A stretch of DNA of 64,000 bases, taken from the NCBI GenBank assembly GCA_963575745.1, contig CAUYUJ010011270.1, positions 1 to 64,000 on the forward strand. Direction: 5' to 3'. This document shows, in pieces, positions 32,984 through 42,167 of the stretch (the first letter of the stretch is position 1; the number at the start of each line of letters is the position of its first letter). Below the pieces are notes generated by a model. It was not told where the DNA came from. It saw only the letters and a list, made by a program, of their open reading frames with translations, and did not search any database. Source of the stretch: Prorocentrum cordatum (taxonomy: Eukaryota > Sar > Dinophyceae > Prorocentrales > Prorocentraceae). A program made the position numbers and the translations under genes.

Positions 32984-33868
32984 GCCGCCGCCGGCCACGC
33001 CGCCGCCCTTAACCGTTTGCGCAATCGATTGCGCAACGTAAGAACCCCCCCCCCCCCTCTCGCCAGGAAGGGGGGGCTTAACCGTGCCACAATCGATTGC
33101 GGCAAGGTTAAGCCCCCCCCCCCCCCCCTGGCCGAGAGGAGGAGGGGGGGCCTCAAACGTTTCGCAATCGATTGCGCAGCGGTTAAGGCCCCCCGCCCCC
33201 TCTCGCCAGGGGGGGGGCTTAACCGTGCCACAATCGATTGCGCAACTGTTGAGGCCCCACCCCGGCGAGAGGTGGGGGGGCCTTAACCGTTTCACAATCG
33301 AGGCCAACTGCGAGAAGTCCGGGGGGGGGCTTAACCGTTTCCACAATATCGATATACGCAACGGTTAAGGCCCACCCCCCCTCTCGCCGCCGCCGCGCCG
33401 TGACCGTTTCACAATCGATTGCGCAACGGTTAAGCGCCGCAGCCGCCGCCGCCGCCACCGCCGCTCCGCAACCGCTTAACCGTTTCACAATCGATTGCGC
33501 AACGGTTATTGCCCCCCCCCCCCCCTCCTGGCGAGAAGAGGGTCTTCAAAAAACCGTTGCGCGATGTCGAATCCTGGTTAAGACGGTGTCTTAACCAAGA
33601 TTCGAATCGAACGCGCAAGGTTAAGACACCCTCCCCCCCCAGGGGGGTGGGTGGGGCCTTAAGCGTTGCGCAAATCGATTGTGAACGGTAAAGAAGCCCC
33701 CCCCCCCCCCCCCTCCCCCTCCCAACTCGCCAGGGGGGGGCCTCGACCGTTGCGCAATCGATTGCGACACGGTTGAAGGGACCCCCCCCCGCCCTGGAGA
33801 GGGAGGGGATCTAACCGTTGCGCAATCGATTGTGAAACGGTTAAGGGGCGGCGGCGGCGGCGGCGGCG
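32984..33868. repeat. second palindrome array centred on ATCGAT
   Basis: About eleven copies of a long palindrome, arms AACCGTTGCGCAATCGAT, recur roughly every 65-80 bases (ATCGAT near 33,024, 33,092, 33,168, 33,234, 33,414, 33,491, 33,675, 33,757, 33,826). Spacers are C- and G-runs joined by CTCTCGCC/GGCGAGA, so they are inverted repeats too. One unit near 33,560-33,625 is a variant palindrome around GTTAAGAC/GTCTTAAC. CCG/CGG triplet runs bound the array at both ends, beyond which GAGCTC satellite resumes. Cys/Arg-rich frames here are artefacts. Confidence 0.95.
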
Positions 33869-35288
33869 GCGGGTTAGAGCTCCAGGGAGCACGAACATAG
33901 CAAGTTAGAGTTCGTTAGGGCTCCCGGGGTGCTCGAACATGGTTTGTTAGAGCTCCGTGGGAGCTCGAACATGGCATGTTCGAGCTCCCTGGAAGCTCTA
34001 ACATCGTATGTTAGAGCTCCAATGGAGCTCTAACATAGCATGTTATATTATGTTAGAGCTCCCTGGGAGCTCTAACATCGTATGTTAGAGCTCCGTGGGA
34101 GCTCTAACATGCTATGTTAGAGCTCCAATGGAGCCCTAACATAGCAAGTTAGAGTATGTTAGAGCTCCCTGGGAGCTTTAACATGGTTTGTTAGAGCTCC
34201 GTTGGGGGCTCTAACATGGCATGTTAGAGCTCCATGGGAGCTCTAACATAGCATGTTATATTATGGTAGAGCTCCCTTGGAGCTCTAACATCGTATGCTA
34301 GAGCTCCGTGGGAGCTCTAACATGCTATGTTAGAGCTCCCAGGGGGCTCTGACATAGCAAGTTAGAGTATGTGAGAGCTCCCTGGGAGCTCTAGCATGCT
34401 ATGTTAGAGCCCCCTGGGAACTCTAACATCGTATGTTAGAGCTCCATAGGAGCTCTAACATCGTATGTTAGAGTTCCGTGGTAGCTCTAACATCGTATGT
34501 TAGAACTCCGTGGGACCTCTAACATGTCATGTTATAGGTCCCTGGGAGCTGAAACATGTCATGTAAGAGCTCCCAGGGAACTCCCTGACACCTCTAACCT
34601 AGCATATTAGACCTCACAGGGAGCTCTAACATGGCATGATAGAGCTCCAAGAAGTTCTAACATGTTATGTTGGCACTCCCAGGGAGGTCTAACATGACAT
34701 GTTAGAGCTCCAGCGGAGCTCTAGCATAGCATGTGATAGTATGTTAGAGCTCCATGGGAGCTCTAACATCGTATGCTAGAGCCCCATTAGAGCTCCAATG
34801 GAGCTCTAGAGTAGCATGTTAGATTATGTTAGAGCCCCCTGGGAGCTCTAACATCGCATGTTAGAGCTCCGTGGGAGCTCTAACACGGCGGCGGCGGTGG
34901 CGGCGGGTAGGTTAGAGCGACCAGGGAGCTCTATCATAGCACGTTAGAGCTCCCAGGGAGCTCTAACATGCTGCGTTAGAGCTCCCATATTAGAGCTCCC
35001 TGGGAGCTCTAACATACCGAGCTCCAACGGAGCTCTAACATAGCATGTTAGAGTATGTTAGTTAGAGCTCCCTGGGAGCTCTAACATGGTATGTTAGAGC
35101 TCCGTGGGAGCTCTAAAATGCTCCAACATGCCATGTTAGAGCTCCCAGGGAGCTCCAACATGGCTTGTGAGAGCTCCAACGGAGCTCTAACATAGCATGT
35201 TAGAGTATGTTAGAGCTCACTGGGAGCTCTGACATGGTATGTTAGAGCTCCGTGGGAGCTCTTACGTGGCATGTTAGAGCTCCTGGCC
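33869..35288. repeat. GAGCTC hairpin satellite array, second large block
   Basis: The same hairpin family as at 24-28.7 kb. At 34,885-34,970 a CGG run followed by GGGTAGGTTAGAGCGACCAG is nearly the same as 24,062-24,110, showing that array segments have been copied between blocks. Confidence 0.95.
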
Positions 35289-35588
35289 TCCTCGTCGGAA
35301 GCGGCCCCCTCGACTGGTTGGGATTAGGGCTGGTTTAGGTTGATGTGTTTGATGTGTTTTTGATGTGATTATGGTCTTTCCTGTTGTTTGATTTTTTTTT
35401 TTTGATTTCGATTATGACGATGTCATGTTTTTCTGATTGTGATGATGACGATGTTTATGACAATGATAATGATAATTTCGAACGGCGACCATCATCACGA
35501 CGACGACGACGACGATGGCGGGGGGACGGCACGCGGACGCGCCCAATGGGACGACGACGACGACGACGACGGCGGGGGGGACGGCTCG
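35289..35588. other. unique spacer with GACTGG motif, T-run and GAC microsatellite
   Basis: Contains GACTGGTTGGGATTAGGG (35,314), a T-run near 35,389-35,402, GATGATGACGATG words, and GAC triplets at 35,497-35,575. The order (GACTGG motif, then GAT-type microsatellite) echoes 14,426-14,770 and 47,880-48,219. No gene. Confidence 0.6.
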
Positions 35589-36040
35589 ATGGGAGCTCTA
35601 ACATGCTATGTTAGAGGTCCCATCGAGTATGGGAGGCATCTCTAACATGCTGTTAACATAGCAAGTTAAAATATGTTGGAGCTCCTTGGGACTTCTAACA
35701 TCGTATGTTAGAACTCCGTGGGACCTCTAACATGTCATGCTATATATAGCTCCCTGGGAGCTGAACCATGTGATGCCAAGGAACTCCCTGGCACCTCTAA
35801 CCTTGCATGTTAGACCTCCCAGGGAGCTCTAACATTGAATGTTAGAGCTCCAACGGAGCTGTAGCACGTTATATTATATTAGAGCTCCCTCCTGGAAGCT
35901 CTAACATGGCATGTTCGAGCTCCAGTGGAGCTCTAACATACATAGCATGTTAGATTATGGTAGAGCCCCAATGGAGCTCTAACATCGCATGTTAGAGCTC
36001 CGTGGGAGCTCTAACGTGATATGTTAGAACTCCGTGGACG
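35589..36040. repeat. GAGCTC hairpin satellite patch
   Basis: Starts with the long palindrome CTCGATGGGAGCTC...GAGGTCCCATCGAG (35,585-35,626), the inverted counterpart of 28,647-28,690. Degenerate hairpins follow. Confidence 0.9.
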
Positions 36041-36221
36041 CACGAAGTCAGCGCCCGAAATCAATATAGCAACACCTGCTCCCAAAACGAAGTAGTCGAG
36101 GATCGAGCTCGAGGTGGGGCTCCGACAGGTGGGCGCTGTGGGGGCCATAATGAGCACACCCAATGTGCGAGCAAATGCAGAACCTTCCAAAACTTCAGGA
36201 GCCATATTCCAGCCCCCATGC
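36041..36221. other. unique spacer before duplication copy B
   Basis: Short sequence without recognised content. Confidence 0.4.
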
Positions 36222-37165
36222 GCCGCGTCAGCGCGGCGAAAGAGCCAGCGCGCGAGCCAGGCTGCACGCCTCCGACATCGGCTACCAGACGCCCATGCGA
36301 GGTCACTTGTCCTGCTGCTGAGCTCACTGTTGCTGCTGTTTGTCCTTCTGCTTGAGCTCCTCCGCTGTCTGGTCGAGCTCCTCGGCTTTCTTCTGCAGGT
36401 TGTCCTGTGCCCGCTGGACATGCACGGGCATCTGTCCCTGCACCCGCAGGAGAGCCAGAATATCATCCATCTTCTCGTCCGTGTTGCTCTGTGCGTTGGG
36501 CAAGAAATTGAGCATCGTGGTGATAACGGTGGTTAGCCCGTCCTGCTGCTGCCACTGCTGTGCTCCTGCTGTATCAGCTCCTGCTGTTGCAGCTCATGAT
36601 GACGCAGCTCTTGAGCTGTTCCAGCTTTTCCAGTTGTTTAGAGCTCCTGCAGCTGTTCCAGCTTCTTGCTGATGGCCTTCACTTTGCCATTGCTCTTCTC
36701 TGCCCTCTCTGGCCTTGACCTTGGCCTTCCTCATCGACCTCCAGTCCTCCGCTTCATCGTCTTCCCGCTTCTTCTGGACGTAGTTCGGGTGGAGCTCCAC
36801 AGTGTTCATGATGGTAGAGCACCATGCGGTCTTGTCCTCATCAGAACCCTGTGGACAAGCACCATGGAACCAGAGGTACCTATTCGTTACATTCTTGGTG
36901 TGGTCCTGCGAAATCTGGTGCGTCGGGGCTGCCAATTTGTCGCACGGTGAACAATGCCACCAGAGCCCATTAGGTTCTCCACTCGTCTTCGAAACGTACC
37001 CCTTAACTTGCAGCCATGGAACATCAATGCGTCCAGTGTTGTCAGGGTCCATGATGACGGTTTCTGGACATGGGCCAGGATGCCCCCCTGCGCTGGCCCC
37101 CATTTCTGGCATGGCAGCCTGCAGGCGCTGCAAGAAATTCCTTGGGCCGAGGTGCTTGCGCTACA
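36222..37165. repeat. 0.95-kb coding duplication, copy B
   Basis: Homologous to copy A (31,316-32,265) throughout, with small indels. It runs directly into the first CTGTTGCAGCGG array through GTGCTCTACTACTGCAGCGG. A third, short copy of only this right-hand end is at 43,547-43,632. Confidence 0.85.
36324..37133 (-). CDS. coiled-coil protein, copy B, one frameshift
   Basis: The frame from 37,133 reads MQRLQAAMPEMGASAGG, then MDPDNTGRIDVPWLQVKGYV, GLWWHCSPCDKLAAPTHQ (C-x2-C), YLWFHGACPQGSDEDKTAWC, and a Lys/Glu-rich stretch to a stop at 36,594. Downstream in another frame (36,515-36,324) is the coiled coil NLQKKAEELDQTAEELKQK ending in poly-Gln. Copies A and B agree on both halves, so together they define one ancestral protein: a WW-x-C-x2-C domain followed by a coiled coil. 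Family unknown; no catalytic motif. Confidence 0.45.
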
Positions 37166-37188
37166 GCAAAGCTGCGTGTGCTCTACTA

Positions 37189-37424
37189 CTGCAGCGGCTG
37201 TCGCAGCGGCTGTCGCAGCGGCTGTCGCAGCGGCTGTTGCAGCGGCTGTTACAGCGGCTGTTGCAGCGGCTGTTGCAGCGGCTGTTGCAGCGGCTGTTGC
37301 AGCGGCTGTTGCAGCGGCTGCTGCAGCGGCTGCTGCAGCGGCTGTTGCAGCGACTGTTGCAGCGACTGTTGTAGCGGCTGTTGCAGCGGCTGTTGCAGCG
37401 GCTGTTACAGCGGCTGTTACAGCG
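37189..37424. repeat. CTGTTGCAGCGG tandem array 1
   Basis: About 20 units of a 12-base repeat with variants TCGCAG, TTACAG and CTGCAG at the second half. All six frames stay open (AAV, CSG, LLQR, CNSR, LQQP, ATA repeats), so no coding inference is possible. Confidence 0.95.
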
Positions 37425-37530
37425 CACTGGCGATTCTGTCACTTCTGCATCGCAGCCTAGTCGTCCCAGAGGTGAGGTCGAAACGGGAGATCGTCCTCAC
37501 GCTCGCCAGTTTCTGGGTTGAGCTCTACTA
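37425..37530. other. unique link between arrays 1 and 2
   Basis: About 105 bases separating two arrays. Both arrays are entered through the same CTACTACTGCAGCGG sequence. Confidence 0.6.
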
Positions 37531-37706
37531 CTGCAGCGGCTGTTGCAGCGGCCGTTGCAGCGGCCGTTGCAGCGGCTGTTGCAGCGGCTGTTGCAGCGGC
37601 TGTTGCAGCGGCTGTTGCAGCGGCTGCTGCAGCGGCTGTTGCAGCGGCCGTTGCAGCGGCTGTTGCAGCGGCTGTTGCAGCGGCTGTTGCAGCGGCTGTT
37701 GCAGCG
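37531..37706. repeat. CTGTTGCAGCGG tandem array 2
   Basis: About 15 twelve-base units, some with CCGTTGCAG. It ends GCGTACTGGCGATGCTGTCA, and array 1 ends GCGCACTGGCGATTCTGTCA, so the whole unit (link plus array) is a duplication. Confidence 0.95.
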
Positions 37707-37824
37707 TACTGGCGATGCTGTCACTTCTGCGTCGCAGCCTCAGTCGTCCCCACCACGTACCACGTCTGGATAGTGGCCACTGCACGCACAAGACAGCGGA
37801 GCTGGGCAGCTTCGCAAATGGCGC

Positions 37825-39048
37825 TCATAATGTCCTACAGACATATAGGAAGCTGCATGCGCAGTGCCTGACCGCAAGCCCCTGCTGCGACGCGACCTTG
37901 TTGTCAGCGCGGGGGAAGTGCGCGATCACATGCTTCTCAACCTCTCCGCATTGTTTGTCGGGGAAGGACGCGACCACTTGCATCTCATCGTAGCTGAGCT
38001 TGCGCCTGCGCATGAAGCTTCGGTCGTTTCCTCGCCACCCCCACCCTCCATTCCATCGCCATGAAGGGTCGCTCGTCGTGCCGATGTAGACGGAGCGCCC
38101 AGAGGCGATGGCACGATCGTGGAGGTGCCGCACGCGCTTCATCACTAGACCAACGTCGATGTCGACGAGGGGCTGGTGCACAAACATCGATTGCATGCCG
38201 CAGCAATCGCTAAGCACCTGTCGAGCGTCCTCCCGGGCGCCTTCCCACATCATCTTAAGCCGCGTCTCTCGGCTGCGCGAGCGCATGCGACGCCTGGCAG
38301 GCGCGGTCACTCTTTTGCCGTTGTCGTCGAAACAGGCGACCTTCGCGAACTGAAATGCGCTGCCGCCATCGACCCCTGCAAAGGCCCTCGGGCTCCGAAA
38401 TCCAGAGGCCTTGTCGCCACCGTCGCAGCATCCTGCTCGGCCCTCGACAGCGTCGGCAGGCGGTCCCCCGCGTGAAAGGTCGAGCCCCCGGCGGTCTGTG
38501 ATGAACGAAAATGCGTCATTGTTCCCATTGCCCATGCCATCGGCGCTGATGGTGTCATTGGCCATGACCTTGACCTTGACGTTCACGCCGCAAGGCCCTC
38601 GAGCTGCTCCGCCGTCTCCGACGCTCCCTGGAGGAAGCGACGATGCTGATGCTGGATGCACCTGTGATGGAGAGGGCGATGCTGTCTGGATCTCGCAGGC
38701 CCTGATCTCTGGAGGCGATGCCGACGGCTCTTGCAAGCCCTTATCTCTGGAGGAAGCGATGCTGTCTGGATCTCGCGCTGCTCTGCGGGTGCCGCCAGCG
38801 GCGCCCACGCCCGCTGCAAAACCTCCCTGGTTGGCTTGTTGCGGACTCGCAGCGGCGGCGGCCACGGTCCGAACGTCCACGGCAACTCTGGCTTTAACAT
38901 AGAGCGTCATACCTTCAGTGGCCTCGTCATCCGAGCCGCCGAACATGTCTCGCAGAAGGCAGGCAGACACCGACTGCGAGTCCGCGCTGGGAGACCCCTG
39001 GGATGAGGTGCTGAATAAAGGATCCCCCATGGTTCTTGCCCCAGCCAT
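37825..39048 (-). CDS. GIY-YIG-like endonuclease domain protein
   Basis: An intact 407-codon frame with ATG at 39,048 (MAGARTMGDPLFSTSS). The first 230 residues are Ala/Ser/Gly-rich and probably disordered. The middle is basic (RRRMRSRSRETRLKMMW). Near residues 315-335 is SGRSVYIGTTSDPSWRWNGG, matching the GIY-YIG core (V-Y-I-G-x-T-x-D-P-x-x-R). EVEKHVIAHF about 50 residues later is at the place of the catalytic helix with Glu. GIY-YIG domains cut DNA, often in mobile elements or repair. It is one of the few undisrupted genes here. Family call from motif only. Confidence 0.5.
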   Translation of the reverse strand: MAGARTMGDPLFSTSSQGSPSADSQSVSACLLRDMFGGSDDEATEGMTLYVKARVAVDVRTVAAAAASPQQANQGGFAAGVGAAGGTRRAARDPDSIASSRDKGLQEPSASPPEIRACEIQTASPSPSQVHPASASSLPPGSVGDGGAARGPCGVNVKVKVMANDTISADGMGNGNNDAFSFITDRRGLDLSRGGPPADAVEGRAGCCDGGDKASGFRSPRAFAGVDGGSAFQFAKVACFDDNGKRVTAPARRRMRSRSRETRLKMMWEGAREDARQVLSDCCGMQSMFVHQPLVDIDVGLVMKRVRHLHDRAIASGRSVYIGTTSDPSWRWNGGWGWRGNDRSFMRRRKLSYDEMQVVASFPDKQCGEVEKHVIAHFPRADNKVASQQGLAVRHCACSFLYVCRTL

Positions 39049-39058
39049 GGGGAACTAG

Positions 39059-39075
39059 CTTGGGCCAACCAGATG
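39059..39075 (-). other. possible spliced-leader relic upstream of GIY-YIG ORF
   Basis: On the minus strand CATCTGGTTGGCCCAAG ends 10 bases before the ATG at 39,048. TTGGCCCAAG differs at one base from TTGGCTCAAG, the 3-prime end of the dinoflagellate spliced leader. The upstream half is poorly preserved. Relics like this arise when a trans-spliced mRNA is copied back into the genome. Could be chance. Confidence 0.25.
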
Positions 39076-39765
39076 TAAGGATGCGAATCCTGTCGCGGAT
39101 CTGATGGGGTGCTCGGGGCTATGTGGGGTCCTGGGCGTGGTGCCCTAGGGCCCTAGGGCCCTCTCTGGTGGCCTCTTCCTCCTCGCATGCTGCGTCCAGC
39201 TGGTGGCGACCAGGGAGGTACTGGGCACCAGAAGGCCGCAGGCTAGAGGCTAGAACAATTCGAACCGGGCAGCCCAAGCATCCAAGCGCTTAGCGCCTAG
39301 CGGCCTGGAGAGTGAGACAATCTGCATAATAAGGAATGCAGTTGATCTGAATATGGGCGTCTTTCTCCTCATCTCTGAGCTCAGGGGTGCATGGGAGCGC
39401 CTGCGCTCGCTGTTCCAGCCATGCGAAGCACATGCGCAGAGTCCTATCGTGGGCCTATTCCCACTCGCGCCAGTAACAGATGCTCTCGCGGGCACCTTAG
39501 CTCAGAGCATGATGCGCTCCACCCCCCTCCTCCCGCCTGGACTCCTCCTCCTGCTCCTCCTCCTAGCCTCGTCCTCCTCGTCGTCGTCATCCCGGTTCCC
39601 CCACGTGGGCCTGCGGGGGCGCCGCGGCCGCCCGCGGCGGCGCCGCCCGCCACCAGGGACCTGGGGGGTGGGGAGGCGCAGGAGCTGTTGCAGCGGAGGC
39701 GCAGCAGACGGCGAGAGGAGACGAGTCGGAGAAGCTCGCCGTTTTGTTGCCACGCTGCTCTGCAT
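39076..39765. other. intergenic, no gene recognised
   Basis: Mixed sequence with some GAGG/CTCC patches and CTGTTGCAG at 39,685-39,693. No conserved protein signature. Confidence 0.5.
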
Positions 39766-40972
39766 AACTTCAGGTCACCCGCGCCGAAGTGTATCTGACA
39801 GACAGTCACCACCCGACGCGACTGGAAGCACTTCGCCGACTGGGTCAGGCGCTCGAGAACTTGCGGTGTTCAGTCATGCTAGCCGCCCACAACCCCACTC
39901 GAAATGTGTGCGGCTGTTGCAGCGGAGCGCTGGCCACAAAGACTCTGCCGATTCCGCACAACCGTCCCCATCCCAGCCCCTTCCCATTCCCCTCACCACT
40001 GCCATCCCCCTGAGTAAGTCAACTGGCAACCTGAGGCCAGCGAGCTGGATGCCAGGGTCCCTGAACGAGTGGCACGCTCCTAAGATGAGACGCACGAGAG
40101 GACAATACCACACACAATACATGTACTTCGTGTTGATATGTGTGCTAATCAGAAACAAACACACACACACACCTCAGTCGTGCAGCCAAGCCGGCTCAGC
40201 ATCAAGGAAAACCGCAAGACAAACCCAGTCCGCACAGCGTCAAAGCGTATGCGGGCGGCCGCACAGGCGTGCCACTGTTACAGTATAAGGCAAACTTCAG
40301 GTCACCCGCGCCGAAGGGTATCTGACAGACAGTCACCACCCGACGCGACTGGAAGCACTTCGCCGACTGGGTCAGGCGCTCGAGAACTTGCGGTGTTCAG
40401 TCATGCTAGCCGCCCACAACCCCACTCGAAATGTGTGCGGCTGTTGCAGCGGAGCGCTGGCCACAAAGACTCTGCCGATTCCGCACAACCGTCCCCATCC
40501 CAGCCCCTTCCCATTCCCCTCACCACTGCCATCCCCCTGAGTAAGTCAACTGGCAACCTGAGGCCAGCGAGCTGGATGCCAGGGTCCCTGAACGAGTGGC
40601 ACGCTCCTAAGATGAGACGCACGAGAGGACAATACCACACACAATACATGTACTTCGTGTTGATATGTGTGCTAATCATATACAAACACACACACATACA
40701 CACCTCAGTCGTGCAGCCAAGCCGGCTCAGCATCAAGGAAAACCGCAAGACAAACCCAGTCCGCACAGCGTCAAAGCGTATGCGGGCGGCCGCACAGGCG
40801 TGCCACTGTTACAGTATAAGGCAAACTTCAGGTCACCCGCGCCGAAGGGTATCTGACAGACAGTCACCACCCGACGCGACTGGAAGCACTTCGCCGACTG
40901 GGTCAGGCGCTCGAGAACTTGCGGTGTTCAGTCATGCTAGCCGCCCACAACCCCACTCGAAATGTGTGCGAG
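39766..40972. repeat. tandem duplication, unit about 530 bp, 2.3 copies
   Basis: AACTTCAGGTCACCCGCGCC begins copies at 39,766, 40,293 and 40,824. The first two are nearly identical, including a CA microsatellite that differs in length near 40,160 and 40,690. The third stops at GAAATGTGTGCG near 40,970. Each full copy includes one CTGTTGCAGCGG and one CTGTTACAG. A 98-121 residue minus-strand frame repeats with the unit but has no sign of being a gene. Confidence 0.9.
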
Positions 40973-41180
40973 GGTGCCGCGTACTCGAATTGCGTGCGTA
41001 TCTGTTGCATAGCGGAAGGCAGGGCTCATCCGAGAGGCGCATCTGTGCAGGTCGGCCAAAACTGGCGCTGACAGAAGCAATGCCTAAACCAGAACTGGCG
41101 TGTCGCAGTCGACTGTTGCAGTCTACCAGAAGCGCGCCCGGAGAGGCCCCGCGATTTACTGTGACAGTCTGTGCAAGCTG

Positions 41181-42167
41181 TCAGCTGCTCCCAGACGCGG
41201 GCTGGTCCCACCGAGGCTCATCGAGTTGCTTTGCCTCGTCAGGGTTCGTGTAATAAATGGGCGCGACTCTGTCGTACATCGTTTTTGGGCGCGGGCGACT
41301 GTAGTAGTTGCCATGGTACTGCACCTGCACGTCCACGAGGATCCCGAAGATGTGCTCCCTGAAACAATAGCCATTGATGTTCTGCCTGATGCCGCCGATC
41401 CAGTACTTGTAATCGCGCCTGTGGAAGTCCCATTCTGCCTTGATCACAATGTGCGCGTAGTATTGGTGCTGCGGTTGCACCAGGCAGAAGACGATGCCTT
41501 CTTTCTGCACGGTGGACGCCTCCTTCACGACGCAGCCAGGGCCCGCTTCCGCTGTTACAGCTTGGATGGGGTGAAAGGTGCAGAAGTCGTGCGACCGCGC
41601 CAGAGGCCACATGGAGCTTCCCGAGCTCGGGTACCACACGGGGAAGCCGGCTAGGAGGTACTCATGTATCATATTGTTCCTCTCTGCCCGCAGCTTTAAT
41701 TCCAGAACGAGCTTGTCGGGGTCCGACCATGCGCCCTCGACCAGCGTCCAGTCCTTGTGGAACACGGGAATGGCCTCGTGCGGGGACGACAAAACACAGG
41801 GTGGAAGGCGCTTCGGCTTGCTCTGCTCGACGACTGCGGCCTCCTCGGGGGGCAACTTGGCCATGGACTTGTAACATTTGGACTGCTCCGCCGTCTGACC
41901 GACCTTTGCACGTAGTGGGAAGGCCGACATGGCTCTTGCAGCTATGCGGGCATTCGTCGTCTGTTCCGCCTGCCGCTTAAGAAGTTCCCCGCGCTCGATA
42001 GGCTCCTCGCTGTGCTTCATGGTGGCAGAAACCGTCGTCGGTGTGGCTGACCCACGTGGAGCCTGGGATAAGAGCTGGCGCCGCTCAGCCTCCATGTGTT
42101 CCTGCCGCGCTCGCTCTGGCTCGGGCTTGTAATGGTCAGCCTCTTGTCGCAGCTGCTCTCTCGTCAT
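41181..42167 (-). CDS. unknown protein, downstream ORF of overlapping pair
   Basis: A 328-codon frame from ATG at 42,167. The first 120 residues are charged and helical (QLRQEADHYKPEPERARQEH). The rest looks like a compact domain: GFPVWYPSSGSSMWPL, HDFCTFHPIQAVTAEAGPG, VIKAEWDFHRRDYKYWIGGI, HIFGILVDVQVQYHGNYYS. I do not recognise it. Its start overlaps the stop of the upstream ORF by ATGA, suggesting either one gene with a frameshift or coupled translation. A CTGTTACAG nonamer (41,552-41,560) is read through in frame. Confidence 0.5.
   Translation of the reverse strand: MTREQLRQEADHYKPEPERARQEHMEAERRQLLSQAPRGSATPTTVSATMKHSEEPIERGELLKRQAEQTTNARIAARAMSAFPLRAKVGQTAEQSKCYKSMAKLPPEEAAVVEQSKPKRLPPCVLSSPHEAIPVFHKDWTLVEGAWSDPDKLVLELKLRAERNNMIHEYLLAGFPVWYPSSGSSMWPLARSHDFCTFHPIQAVTAEAGPGCVVKEASTVQKEGIVFCLVQPQHQYYAHIVIKAEWDFHRRDYKYWIGGIRQNINGYCFREHIFGILVDVQVQYHGNYYSRPRPKTMYDRVAPIYYTNPDEAKQLDEPRWDQPASGSS

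Noticed and set aside
37161-37993. Ala-, Cys/Ser-, Leu/Gln-rich repeat proteins across the 12-base arrays
   Set aside because: Six-frame openness of a 12-base unit explains them all.
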